NCBI GenBank assembly: GCA_903857165.1
Contig: CAIODU010000052.1
Span: forward strand, 1 to 38,849
From: an uncultured Methylococcaceae bacterium
GTDB taxonomy: Bacteria > Pseudomonadota > Gammaproteobacteria > Methylococcales > Methylococcaceae
DNA length: 38,849 nucleotides
Direction of reading: 5' to 3'
Position numbers and translations under genes: made by a program. Each line of letters opens with the position of its first letter. Position 1 is the stretch's first letter. The notes under the pieces were generated by a model. It was not told where the DNA came from and made no database searches. It worked only from the letters and a program-made list of their open reading frames with translations. Of this stretch, positions 1 to 10,217 are shown piece by piece.

Positions 1-124
1 ATAGGGCGGGGGCCAATCTACCAACAGGCTCTGGATAACCCAGTCCTCAGGGTGGGGCGGCCTCCCAATGAACGGTTAAAGCTTAGCGGTTTCCGGCTAA
101 ACGTGCTTAAAAAATAATCATACA

Positions 125-226
125 AGGGTGGGCAAACAGCTCCATCGTTTGCCCACGCGGAAACGGCGCAATCGGTGGGCAACAAAAAGCCTGTCCTGAG
201 CTTGTCGAAGGGACGTTGCCCACCCT
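125..226. repeat. Tandem hairpins in non-coding left end
   Basis: Two hairpins lie in tandem. The first pairs 128-137 (GTGGGCAAAC) with 147-156. The second pairs 175-183 with 215-223 (GTTGCCCAC). The outermost ends, 125-135 and 216-226, are also complementary over 11 bases, so the whole block can fold as one branched structure. Its middle (190-211) holds a string resembling a palindromic extragenic repeat that I recall from many bacterial genomes. No coding potential is seen here. Confidence 0.6.
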
Positions 227-233
227 AGCTACC

Positions 234-356
234 CAATACTGTTGAATTAAGGAGTAGGTCGGCATCCCCATGCCGACAATGAACTTGTTCTTCCCTCGGC
301 GGCAAAGGGTTGCCGCCCTACGGATTCTGTTGCATAGGCTTAATTCAACAGTATTG
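234..356. mobile_element. MITE-like element with 18-bp terminal inverted repeats
   Basis: The 18 bases at 234-251 (CAATACTGTTGAATTAAG) are an exact reverse complement of 339-356. The enclosed 123 bp hold two further hairpins: GTCGGCAT paired with ATGCCGAC at 259-278, and GGCGGCAA paired with TTGCCGCC around 298-317. There is no open reading frame. The 9-base string CTAGCTACC directly precedes the element (225-233) and recurs two bases after it (359-367), which resembles a target duplication. The remaining non-coding stretch to 505 shows only another short hairpin at 451-472 and no gene. Confidence 0.55.
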
Positions 357-505
357 ACCTAGCTACCTAGCTAAAGCCGGTCGGGATAGGCCATCCCGGC
401 TGTAACGTTTGCCGCCGTGCCGAATACCGTGGCTTCGTACAAAACGTTAGCGACGGGTTGCAAACCCCGTCGCGCCCATTTCGCATACCCCGGCCCGCTT
501 CGGGT

Positions 506-757
506 TTAGAGTAGTTTCACTAGCGCCGCCACCAGTCCGGCCTGAGCCAGCAACATCCCTGCTATCCACTTCGCCAAGTCGAATTTGATCTCGTTGATCT
601 TGGCTTCCAAGTGTAGATTCAATTCCCTCAAGTCCTGCCGCGTTGCCAGTTCCGCCTCCCCCGACGCATCCCGGAAGGCTTCCGCCTGTTCTTGCGTAAA
701 CCCCGCTGCCTCCAGTTTACGGGTGAATTTGAGCGTGTCGAATGTGATGGTCGCCAT
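506..757 (-). CDS. DUF1640-type small coiled-coil membrane protein
   Basis: This 83-residue protein begins MATITFDTLKF and has the layout of bacterial DUF1640 proteins. A short N-terminal motif with an AGFTQEQAEA segment (18-27) comes first, followed by a charged helical region (about 33-60) likely to form a coiled coil, and a hydrophobic C-terminal helix (about 64-82) that probably anchors it in the membrane. The start is supported by GGGGA six bases upstream. The function of the family in bacteria is not established; eukaryotic relatives (CCDC90/MCUR1) sit in the mitochondrial membrane. It stands alone, downstream of rsmA and separated from it by a repeat block, so it is probably not part of the lptD operon. 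Confidence 0.7.
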   Translation of the reverse strand: MATITFDTLKFTRKLEAAGFTQEQAEAFRDASGEAELATRQDLRELNLHLEAKINEIKFDLAKWIAGMLLAQAGLVAALVKLL

Positions 758-884
758 GTGTTTCCCCGTCGTTTGTTTCTCTGCTTAAAGGTTGTACCTG
801 ACAAAATTTGTCCCGGCACCTTGCGAGCCTCCTTGTCGTAGAGCTTCCGGTCGGGCAATGTCAGCTTGGGATGCCGGCCTTTGC

Positions 885-975
885 GGTTGCCGGAAACGCC
901 CGCAAGAAATCCCCCCAACCCCCCCCTTTTTCAAAGGGGGGTTGGGGGGATTTCCTAGGCTTGTTCCGGCCTGCA
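885..975. repeat. C-rich palindrome nested in another palindromic repeat
   Basis: An 18-bp perfect inverted repeat (907-924 with 936-953, AAATCCCCCCAACCCCCC) forms a very stable hairpin. It sits between two half-sites, TTGCCGGAAACGCCCG (889-904) and GGCTTGTTCCGGCCTGC (about 958-974), that match the halves of the repeat found at 11102-11140. This suggests the C-rich element inserted into an older repeat. It lies just after the rsmA stop and could also stop transcription, though no T-run follows on the minus strand. Confidence 0.6.
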
Positions 976-978
976 CGC

Positions 979-1764
979 CTACACCTCCTTCTGCAACAGC
1001 AACTCGGCAAGCCTGGCAAAATCCGCCAAACTCAATCGCTCCGCCCGCTCGCCCGGTGCTATGCCCGCACTTTCGATTTCGTCGGCAGAAAACAATGTCC
1101 CCAAGGCATTGCGCAAGGTTTTGCGACGCTGGGAGAAGGCGGCCACCACCACGCGGTTCAATACCTCGTGCGCGATCGCCACCGGCTTTTCTTGATGTGG
1201 CACGAGGCGCACCACGGAGGAGGTGACTTGCGGCTGCGGATGGAAACTCTCAGGGTAGACATCCAGCAGGGATTCCATGCTGCAATAATAACTGGCCATC
1301 ACACTCAAGCGCCCGTAGTCCCTGTCCCCAGGGTTGGCGCACAGGCGATCCACCACTTCTTTTTGCAACATGAAGTGCATGTCTTTAATGCAGAAACTCT
1401 GTTCAAACAGGTAAAACAATAACGGGGTTGAAATGTTGTAGGGCAGGTTGCCGATCACTCGCAATGGGCCTTCGGTGGCCAATGAGGAATAGTCGAACTT
1501 CATCGCATCGCCCGAATGGATGCGGAGTCTTTCTTCATTGGCAAATTCTGTCCGCAAATAGCCGACCAAGTCGCGGTCCAGTTCGACCACGTCCAAGCTT
1601 CCGCACTCATGTAGCAGCCTGCGCGTCAATACCCCTTGGCCGGGTCCGATTTCCACCAGATGTTCGTCACTGCGCGGCGAAATGGCCGAAACGATGGCGT
1701 GAACCACACGATCATCAACCAGAAAATTTTGGCCAAACCGCTTGCGGGGTTTATGGCTCAACAT
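979..1764 (-). CDS. rsmA: 16S rRNA dimethyladenosine transferase RsmA (KsgA)
   Basis: This enzyme uses S-adenosylmethionine to dimethylate two adjacent adenines in the 3' hairpin of 16S rRNA, a late step in small-subunit assembly in the cytoplasm. The 261-residue length is normal for the family. Visible hallmarks are the N-terminal KRFGQNFL motif (8-15), the SAM-binding VEIGPGQGVLT segment (37-47), the acidic ELDRDL loop (61-66) and the catalytic NLPYN motif (106-110). The ATG start overlaps the end of pdxA by seven bases, so translation is probably coupled. It is the last gene of the lptD-surA-pdxA-rsmA operon. In E. coli apaG and apaH follow, but here a repeat block and a DUF1640 gene do. 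Confidence 0.96.
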   Translation of the reverse strand: MLSHKPRKRFGQNFLVDDRVVHAIVSAISPRSDEHLVEIGPGQGVLTRRLLHECGSLDVVELDRDLVGYLRTEFANEERLRIHSGDAMKFDYSSLATEGPLRVIGNLPYNISTPLLFYLFEQSFCIKDMHFMLQKEVVDRLCANPGDRDYGRLSVMASYYCSMESLLDVYPESFHPQPQVTSSVVRLVPHQEKPVAIAHEVLNRVVVAAFSQRRKTLRNALGTLFSADEIESAGIAPGERAERLSLADFARLAELLLQKEV

Positions 1765-2819
1765 GTTAAATCAGATGGTTGGAGTGGATGCATGGGGTTG
1801 GTGAGTCCGGCTTGGCCTGCCTGTTTTGAACGGACGCATGCGCTCATGCTGATTGCCGTGTGGATTGCAGTTTCCAAACTGCCGGTGTCAATTCGCCCGG
1901 TGCCGGCCAAATCCAGGGCGGTGCCGTGGTCTACGGAGGTGCGGATAATGGGCAAACCGAGGGTGATGTTCACCGCACGGCCAAAACCCATGTATTTCAA
2001 AACAGGAAGCCCTTGGTCATGATACATGGCCAGTACCGCGTCGGCTTGTTCAATGTATTTGGGCAAAAACAGGGTGTCGGCGGGTAGCGGGCCTTTCAGA
2101 TCCATCCCCTCGCTTCTGAGCGCAGCCAAAACCGGGCTAATGACTTCCAACTCCTCGCGGCCCAAATGACCGCCCTCCCCGGCGTGGGGATTGAGTCCGC
2201 AGACCAGAATCCGGGGGTGCGCAATGCCAAAGCGACCGACAAGTTCAGCTTGCAATATTCTGATCACAGCAGTCAGGCGTTCCGCCGTGATGGCTGCGCT
2301 CACGTCCTTAAGGGGCAAATGAGTGGTCGCCAGTGCGACTCGCAACCCTTCAGCGGCCAACATCATGACCGGATGACCGCCGGTGATTTGGGCGATGTAT
2401 TCCGTATGTCCGGTGAAGGCGATCCCCGCATCATTGATCACCCCCTTGTGGACGGGAGCGGTCACTAGGGCGTCGAAACGCCCATCAAGGCACCCGTTTA
2501 CCCCGGCGGCGATGGTGGCAAGCACAGAGGAGGCATTGGCTTGGTCTAGCTCACCACAAACAGGCGGGCGTGAACATTTAACCGGCCACACCTGCAAGCG
2601 ACCGGGGAGGTGCATGGCTGTCGGTGCATTTCCGTCTGTCAAGTCCACAACCAAGCCCACGCCCAACTTTCTCGCACGGTTTTCCAGCACCTCCGGGTCG
2701 CCAACCACTGTCAACGCGCAGGGAATGGGCAATAGGCCCGCCAACACACACAAGTCAGGTCCGATGCCGGCCGGTTCTCCCGCGCTTAAAAGGATACGGG
2801 GAAGCATGGGCGCGGTCAT
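1758..2819 (-). CDS. pdxA: 4-hydroxythreonine-4-phosphate dehydrogenase PdxA
   Basis: PdxA oxidises 4-phosphohydroxy-L-threonine with NAD(P) in the DXP-dependent route to pyridoxal phosphate. The protein of 353 residues opens with the family's SAGEPAGIGPDL motif (12-23). The three metal-binding histidines are visible at 167 (ATTHLPL), 212 (NPHAGEGG) and 267 (MYHDQGLP), close to positions 166, 211 and 266 of the E. coli enzyme. The substrate loop SVDHGTALDLAGTG follows at about 295-308. It lies 25 bases downstream of surA and overlaps rsmA by seven bases, as expected for one transcript. The C-terminal tail (about 325-353) is slightly longer than usual and has no recognisable motif. Confidence 0.96.
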   Translation of the reverse strand: MTAPMLPRILLSAGEPAGIGPDLCVLAGLLPIPCALTVVGDPEVLENRARKLGVGLVVDLTDGNAPTAMHLPGRLQVWPVKCSRPPVCGELDQANASSVLATIAAGVNGCLDGRFDALVTAPVHKGVINDAGIAFTGHTEYIAQITGGHPVMMLAAEGLRVALATTHLPLKDVSAAITAERLTAVIRILQAELVGRFGIAHPRILVCGLNPHAGEGGHLGREELEVISPVLAALRSEGMDLKGPLPADTLFLPKYIEQADAVLAMYHDQGLPVLKYMGFGRAVNITLGLPIIRTSVDHGTALDLAGTGRIDTGSLETAIHTAISMSACVRSKQAGQAGLTNPMHPLQPSDLTC

Positions 2820-2844
2820 GCAAAGTCTATTATGATTTGCATGG

Positions 2845-4149
2845 TCAATGACTTATGCGTATCTCAACATAGGCCTCATCCCTAATCCGGCGTAACCATA
2901 GCTCGGTTTCCTCCTCCACCTTACGTTTGAAAATTTCCTCTCGTGCCTTGTTCTTTTCAATCTCGCCGGTGTCGTTCGTTTCCTGCCTCTCCAGCACTTG
3001 GATCAAATGCCAGCCAAATTCCGTTTGCACCAGATCGCTAAGCTGGTTGGGGGTCAGCGCGGCCATGGCCTGCTCAAAGGGTGGAACCAACGCACCCGGC
3101 TGCACCCAGCCGAGTTCGCCACCCTTGATCGCCGACCCTTTGTCATCGGAATGCCCGCGGGCGATGGCGGCGAAATCCTCGCCGTTTTCGATGCGATGCC
3201 GCAAGGCGAGCAATTTCTGCTTGGCCTCCTCGTCGGTTATGACTTCAGTGGGTTTGATCAGGATATGGCGGACCCTGGTCTTGGTAATCATGTTATCGCC
3301 CCCGCGCTTAATCCCTAGCATCTTGATGATGTGAAAACCGCTGGAACTGCGGATGGGCCCTTCCACATTGCCTTCCTTCATCTTGTCCACCCAATCGAGG
3401 AAGATGGCTGGGATTTGGCTTTTTTTACGCCAGCCAAGATCGCCACCCTTCAACGCATGTTCATCGTCCGAAGAACCCAGTGCCGCCTGCTTGAAGTCCA
3501 AGCCTTCCTTGATTTCGGCGATGAGCTTGTCCGCTTTCTCCTTGGCATTCTGCACGTCCGCAGGCGAGGCGGCTCGCGGTGTGGCGATTAGAATATGGCC
3601 CAGCAAATATTCAGTGTCACCCCCCCCCTTGGAGGTGCTGGTTTGGGTTTTCAGGTAGTTTTCAATTTCGCGGTCACTAACCTTCACCTGGCTGTTGACT
3701 TGGCTGGAGCGCAAACGGCCAGTCAAAATTTCACTGCGAATCTGTTCCACAAATTCGGCATAGACAATCCCCTCCGCAGAAAGCGAACGGCGAAACTCTT
3801 CCACAGTGAGATTGTTACGTTCCGCAATTTGCTTCACTGCCGCACGGAGGGTTTCCTCGTCAACCTTGATGCCTGCTTTTTCTGCAAGATGCGCTTGGAT
3901 CTTGTCGATGATCATCCGTTCCAAAACCTGCTGGATGAGTACCTTGTCCGGCGGTAGTGGAGTATTGCTTTGCCTGATGCCTTTTTTGATCATCGCCACT
4001 TTATCGCTCAACTCCCCTGCCGTGATGACTCCGTCCTCGACCACTGCGACAATCTGGTCTAAGTTTTGCGCGGCATTGGCCACGCCGGAGACTAGGCATA
4101 AGCCACAGGCATAACAGACGGCCTGTAATAAAAAAATGATTTTGCGCAT
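2845..4149 (-). CDS. surA: Periplasmic chaperone and prolyl isomerase SurA
   Basis: SurA escorts unfolded outer-membrane proteins, including LptD, across the periplasm. An N-terminal signal peptide (roughly residues 1-26, ending VANA) is followed by a SurA N-terminal chaperone domain and two parvulin domains. The first parvulin domain (about 178-285) contains LGHILIATP and GGDLGW. The second (about 293-395) contains VRHILIKP and GGELGWVQPG. A C-terminal helix completes the chaperone body. I chose the ATG at 4149 because the frame's only longer start is a TTG two codons upstream. It sits between lptD (35 bases upstream) and pdxA, the classical order. Its length of 434 residues is typical. Confidence 0.95.
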   Translation of the reverse strand: MRKIIFLLQAVCYACGLCLVSGVANAAQNLDQIVAVVEDGVITAGELSDKVAMIKKGIRQSNTPLPPDKVLIQQVLERMIIDKIQAHLAEKAGIKVDEETLRAAVKQIAERNNLTVEEFRRSLSAEGIVYAEFVEQIRSEILTGRLRSSQVNSQVKVSDREIENYLKTQTSTSKGGGDTEYLLGHILIATPRAASPADVQNAKEKADKLIAEIKEGLDFKQAALGSSDDEHALKGGDLGWRKKSQIPAIFLDWVDKMKEGNVEGPIRSSSGFHIIKMLGIKRGGDNMITKTRVRHILIKPTEVITDEEAKQKLLALRHRIENGEDFAAIARGHSDDKGSAIKGGELGWVQPGALVPPFEQAMAALTPNQLSDLVQTEFGWHLIQVLERQETNDTGEIEKNKAREEIFKRKVEEETELWLRRIRDEAYVEIRISH

Positions 4150-4184
4150 GTGCAATATAATGGATGGTAGGTAAACCCGGTTGG

Positions 4185-7100
4185 TTAGTTTGCCGGGGCT
4201 GCGGAGTAGACACCGGGCAGTTCATAATCCGTCCTGTAGCCGCTGAAGTTTTGCAGCAGGAGATTGTCGACCTGATCGCCGAAACGGCCCAGGCCCTTAA
4301 GTTCGAACTGGAAGAAAATAGCGTTGTTGGCGGTGACGTTGTTAGGGGTGACCACAGCTCCCGTTGCGCCGTTGAGGTAGCGCAAACCGAATAGACTGAA
4401 ACGCCAGCAACAGGTTTCCTTTTCCAAGCCAGCCATCGCTTCCACGGTGACCTGGCTGGCCAAGTCGTACTGCCATCGACCGATGCCGTACCATCCCCAA
4501 CCGATGGGCAAACGGGTGGAGATATCGGTCTGGTTGATCGTCCTTGGGTTGTTTGGATTGGCCGGATAAGGGGGAACAGCGCCTTCGTAGGGATCGCGGC
4601 GGTAACGATAGCTAAGGTTTAGCAGGTTGTTGTTGAAATTGTTGTACTGCAATGCAACCTGTTGCCGGTCCAGTCGGTCATATTTTGGATTCCACTGGGT
4701 GGTTGAGCGTAACGACCAATTTTCGCTCAGCATTGATGATGCCTCGCCTACAATGTTATTTTGGTTGGTAGGGGGCGGGGGGTTTCCAATGGGGCTCATA
4801 ACCACTGTTGGTTGGGTAATGTAAAAAACTTTGCCCACACTGAGCTTGAGACGCTCCAAGCCGGAGTTTTGGCTGATTAACCGGGTGGTCAGGGCAGGCG
4901 TTATGTTGTTGGCATCGGACAAACGATCCACCCCGGCAAACCGGTTTTCCCGAAATAATTGGTAAAAGTTAAAATCATATTCAGCGGAGTCGAAATTCAA
5001 GCCTTGGCAAGCCACTCCACCCACTAAGCAGTTATATTGATAAGGCTGACTGACCTTGGGTACATAAAGATAAAACAGCCTAGGTTCCAAAGTTTGCTGC
5101 ATAGGTGAGTCGAATAGGTTAAATTCATTCTCGAAATAAGCCCCGCTATCCACGGAAAAAATAGGGGCTGTCCGGGTGAATGTGCCAGATTCATTCACCC
5201 CGGTGTTTTGTAGAAAATAGGAGGTATGCTGTAGCGCCAAACTGGGGGTAATGTAACCCGCAGCATCTCGGAAGGGATAAGATATCTTCGGACGGAGATT
5301 CAAGCGCTCTCCATTAACCAAATATTTTTGGTCAAACCGGGTCATCTCGGCAGTGGTCTGGAATTGAAGGCCGGTTCCCGCAATTTCCCGTGAATAAGTA
5401 AAACTTAATTGCGGCATGCGCCGATATGGGTAATTTCTCGGTATGATAGTCTCATCCAGACTCTGGTAATAGTCCACCATCAAGCCTGCTGTATAAGCAC
5501 CTCCAAATAATTCGCCAGCGCCATAATTCAGGGTACCGAAACTGCGGAGGAAGGTTGTGTTGTTGATGGCAAGCAGATTGCCCAATTCTTGGATATAACG
5601 TGTGTCGGACACCAAATGCAAGTCCACTTGGGAAGTCAATTTGTCCATTAAGCGGCTGCTGTCGATCCAACCTATTTGACCACGGGTTTTTTGTTCGATT
5701 TTATCCCATGGCAAAATATCCAGAAAAAGCCTGCCTTTGCCGACTCCTGACAGGTAGCGGAAATCGGAGCGTAACAATTCGCCACGCTTCTCCAGATAGC
5801 GGGGCATTAAGGTTAAATCGTAATTAGGGGCGAGGTTTAAATAATAAGGCAGGGTAAAATCGAACCCGTTTAACTTGCTGTAGCCAAAATAGGGTGCCAA
5901 TAACCCGCTTTTGCGGCGGTTATCGACGGGAAAAGACATCCAAGGCGTATACAAAAAAGGCACGCCCTTAAATTCAAGCCAAGCGTTCTTGGCCGTGCCT
6001 CTCCCGGCTTCTTTGTCGATGGCGACATCCGTCGCGTGCAACAGCCAGTCTTGATCACCAGGCGGGCAGGTCGTATAAGTGACGGTTTCATAACGGGATT
6101 TAGTCTTACTGTCGATATGGGTCACCCGTGAGGTGCCGCGTGCGGGTACGGTTTCGAGAATGAATTGCGAATTTCGCAGCAACCCTTCGTCGGAATTCAG
6201 CTTCATGAAGGACGTGTCGCTGGAGAACGCCAAGCCCTTTTCGCGGTAAATCACATCCCCTCTGGCGTTGAGAGCCCCGCTCTTACTGTTGTGGGTGACG
6301 AAATCGGCGTACAGTCTTTGGTCGGCCCGTACCAATTCCGTCCCGCCCTGGTAATTGGAGGTCTCACCTTGCACCATTTCGGCCTGATCGGATGTTATCT
6401 GCAAAGGCGATTTCCTGCGCAATGATTCATCGGCATCGGACAGCATAAATTCCGGGCTAAGTGTCCACTCATATTTATTCTTGCCGCAGCTTAAAGCCCA
6501 CGGGTTGGCAGGCATGCGCGCCAGAATGCTGGAGAAGCGTTGCTCGTCCTGGCGGGTCATGTCTGTGGACTGCGCCCAGTTCTCGCTGGCCTTTTCACCC
6601 CCGCTTCCGACAACATGGGCTTCGCCTCGCGGATCGGGGCCTGACAGCGCGCAATCCCACTGCTTGCCGTCCCCAGGCCGGCAATTCCAGCCGGGTTTGG
6701 CCTGGGTTTGCACTGCGGCTCCCGGCGGTATCCCGGCAGTGGCCGTTGGCTTCGTCTGCGCTTTCCGTTGTGGGGCAATCACTTGAGGCAGTGGCGCATC
6801 TTCGCCGTTCCTTTGAGTAGGCGGGAGCGTTGGCCTTGGCGCGGACTCGGCTTGGGTCGGGGATGCCACAGCCTTTGTCTGTTCGCCCGGGCTGGTTGGC
6901 TGCTTAGGCGTTTCGACCGGGCTTGGTCGGGCAATTGTCTTGGGCCGATCTATTCCTCTGGCTTCTTCGGCGGGGCTTGGCCGAACCGCCGTTCTGGGCT
7001 GTTCCGGTTCTTCAACCGGGCTTGGCAGAACCGCCGCCCTAGGCTGTTCTGGTTTTTCATCCGGGCTTGGCCGAACGGTGGCCCTAGGCCGTTCTGCTGC

Positions 7101-7316
7101 TTCGACCGGGCTTGGCGTTGGTTTTGCCACGGTTTCACCCGGCTTTGACGCACGCTCATCTTCCGACGGTTGGGCGGTTTTGTTCTTTCCTGACACACAA
7201 ACCCACTCCTTGCCCGGTTCACCCCGTTGGCAATCCCAACCGGCGGCCAAAGCATCGCCGAGGCCCAAGGCCATCATCACACAGAAAACGGTTTGCTTCC
7301 TATTGGGAAGGGTCAT
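4185..7316 (-). CDS. lptD: LPS-assembly protein LptD with repeat-bearing N-terminal insert
   Basis: LptD is the outer-membrane barrel that, with lipoprotein LptE, inserts lipopolysaccharide into the outer leaflet. The ATG at 7316 gives a clean signal peptide (1-25, ending ALAA); a TTG 12 codons upstream would spoil it. The mature part begins with a W-x-C...W-x-C motif (27-40). A proline-rich region with 15-residue repeats (about 68-140) follows, then a second W-x-C...W-x-C motif (210-222), the jellyroll OstA domain (about 305-430) and the C-terminal beta barrel. The adjacent cysteines of the barrel (ETCCWRF) match the pair that forms the essential disulfides in E. coli. At 1043 residues it is clearly longer than the roughly 780-900 usual in the family. 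It heads the operon with surA, pdxA and rsmA. Confidence 0.95.
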   Translation of the reverse strand: MTLPNRKQTVFCVMMALGLGDALAAGWDCQRGEPGKEWVCVSGKNKTAQPSEDERASKPGETVAKPTPSPVEAAERPRATVRPSPDEKPEQPRAAVLPSPVEEPEQPRTAVRPSPAEEARGIDRPKTIARPSPVETPKQPTSPGEQTKAVASPTQAESAPRPTLPPTQRNGEDAPLPQVIAPQRKAQTKPTATAGIPPGAAVQTQAKPGWNCRPGDGKQWDCALSGPDPRGEAHVVGSGGEKASENWAQSTDMTRQDEQRFSSILARMPANPWALSCGKNKYEWTLSPEFMLSDADESLRRKSPLQITSDQAEMVQGETSNYQGGTELVRADQRLYADFVTHNSKSGALNARGDVIYREKGLAFSSDTSFMKLNSDEGLLRNSQFILETVPARGTSRVTHIDSKTKSRYETVTYTTCPPGDQDWLLHATDVAIDKEAGRGTAKNAWLEFKGVPFLYTPWMSFPVDNRRKSGLLAPYFGYSKLNGFDFTLPYYLNLAPNYDLTLMPRYLEKRGELLRSDFRYLSGVGKGRLFLDILPWDKIEQKTRGQIGWIDSSRLMDKLTSQVDLHLVSDTRYIQELGNLLAINNTTFLRSFGTLNYGAGELFGGAYTAGLMVDYYQSLDETIIPRNYPYRRMPQLSFTYSREIAGTGLQFQTTAEMTRFDQKYLVNGERLNLRPKISYPFRDAAGYITPSLALQHTSYFLQNTGVNESGTFTRTAPIFSVDSGAYFENEFNLFDSPMQQTLEPRLFYLYVPKVSQPYQYNCLVGGVACQGLNFDSAEYDFNFYQLFRENRFAGVDRLSDANNITPALTTRLISQNSGLERLKLSVGKVFYITQPTVVMSPIGNPPPPTNQNNIVGEASSMLSENWSLRSTTQWNPKYDRLDRQQVALQYNNFNNNLLNLSYRYRRDPYEGAVPPYPANPNNPRTINQTDISTRLPIGWGWYGIGRWQYDLASQVTVEAMAGLEKETCCWRFSLFGLRYLNGATGAVVTPNNVTANNAIFFQFELKGLGRFGDQVDNLLLQNFSGYRTDYELPGVYSAAPAN
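6897..7115 (-). repeat. In-frame 45-bp repeats inside lptD
   Basis: The coding sequence repeats a 15-codon unit of the type PSPVEEPEQPRTAVR. Three units have exact length, a fourth is lengthened by three codons, and a partial fifth follows. The DNA also repeats, with a GACCGGGCTTGG-like core recurring on the plus strand. This low-complexity, slippage-prone block encodes a flexible spacer between the two cysteine-containing motifs of LptD. Confidence 0.75.
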
Positions 7317-7557
7317 TTTCCGCAACCGACAACAATCAAATATGACAACCAATCACGGAAAGCACCCTTAATGTGGGGCTTCCGATCCGGCAGTTGAGGA
7401 TGGCAGGCAAAGAAAACGGTCTGCCTGAAACAGGGGAAAACAAAGGCGGCATATCTTAAGGGCGCGGTTTTGTGGTGAAATATTCAGGTAACTGGGCATC
7501 ATTCTAACCCATCATCCACTGTAATTTAGCATTTTTCGATTAGGAATCTTAGCACAT

Positions 7558-9702
<2,145 letters not shown>

Positions 9703-9835
9703 AACATGCTCCTAAGATGTGAGAAGAATTGCCCGACCGACACCCAAGCTTCAGGCGCAGGCGTTTGTCGTGTGCATCCTTTATATGCCTGGAAACTTAA
9801 GCCCAGCTTAAATTGGGCAGACAAATCCATTGCCA

Positions 9836-10015
9836 TCAGTTGTTGCCGGCATCTTTAGGAAGCGATTCGATTTCATCAAAATAGCGATGGTAGGAGATGA
9901 TTTTTAGCACAAGCTGCCCGTCTTTGGTGACTAGCAATTCTTCGCCGGTCGCCTCCACCTCGCGAAAGTAATCGGACATACGCTCTTTCAACGCTCTTTC
10001 GGATATCACTTTCAT
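9836..10015 (-). CDS. Phd/YefM-type antitoxin, apparently without a toxin
   Basis: From the ATG at 10015 the protein has 59 residues and begins MKVISERALKERMSDYFREV. The body (TGEELLVTKDGQLVLKIISY, about 24-43) matches the Phd/YefM DNA-binding fold that represses its own operon. A TTG seven codons upstream could extend it, but the ATG has a purine-rich AGAGAG before it. No RelE, Doc or PIN-type toxin gene is seen next to it: upstream is a hairpin-rich intergenic region and downstream the PepSY-like gene. It may be an orphan remnant or act on a toxin elsewhere. Confidence 0.65.
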   Translation of the reverse strand: MKVISERALKERMSDYFREVEATGEELLVTKDGQLVLKIISYHRYFDEIESLPKDAGNN

Positions 10016-10136
10016 TGTTATAGCTCTCTTATCCAAGGGTAATATTCATATCTTTCCATGAGCCTAGGCACTGAAACCGGATCGTTATTTGAAGCCTCGC
10101 AAGTCCGGCGTGTACCCGTTGCAATCCCCTGTCGTT

Positions 10137-10167
10137 GCACAAAAGCAACGCTACGTTGCTTTTGTGC
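10137..10167. repeat. Perfect 14-bp inverted repeat with 3-base loop
   Basis: GCACAAAAGCAACG (10137-10150) pairs exactly with 10154-10167 across the loop CTA. A second small hairpin, GCAACAA/TTGTTGC, follows at about 10195-10210 and is followed by TTTT. The pair lies between the TSUP gene and the antitoxin gene. It could attenuate or end transcription, or could be an operator for the antitoxin protein; no long T-run follows the main stem on either strand. Confidence 0.55.
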
Positions 10168-10217
10168 GAACCTTAACAGATTTATTTCTTTTTTGCAACA
10201 ACTTTGTTGCTTTTGAC

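Noticed and set aside
628-918. A 96-codon minus-strand frame containing GRHPKLTLPDRKLYDKEARK
   Set aside because: Part of it looks faintly protein-like and may be a decayed gene end, but it overlaps the DUF1640 gene in another frame and matches no family I can name.
808-1422. A 204-codon plus-strand frame over the 3' half of rsmA
   Set aside because: It crosses the repeat block and the antisense of RsmA; no protein-like motifs.
6897-7115. A CRISPR-like array in the repeated DNA
   Set aside because: The repeats are contiguous, in frame and encode a proline-rich spacer in LptD; there are no spacers between them.
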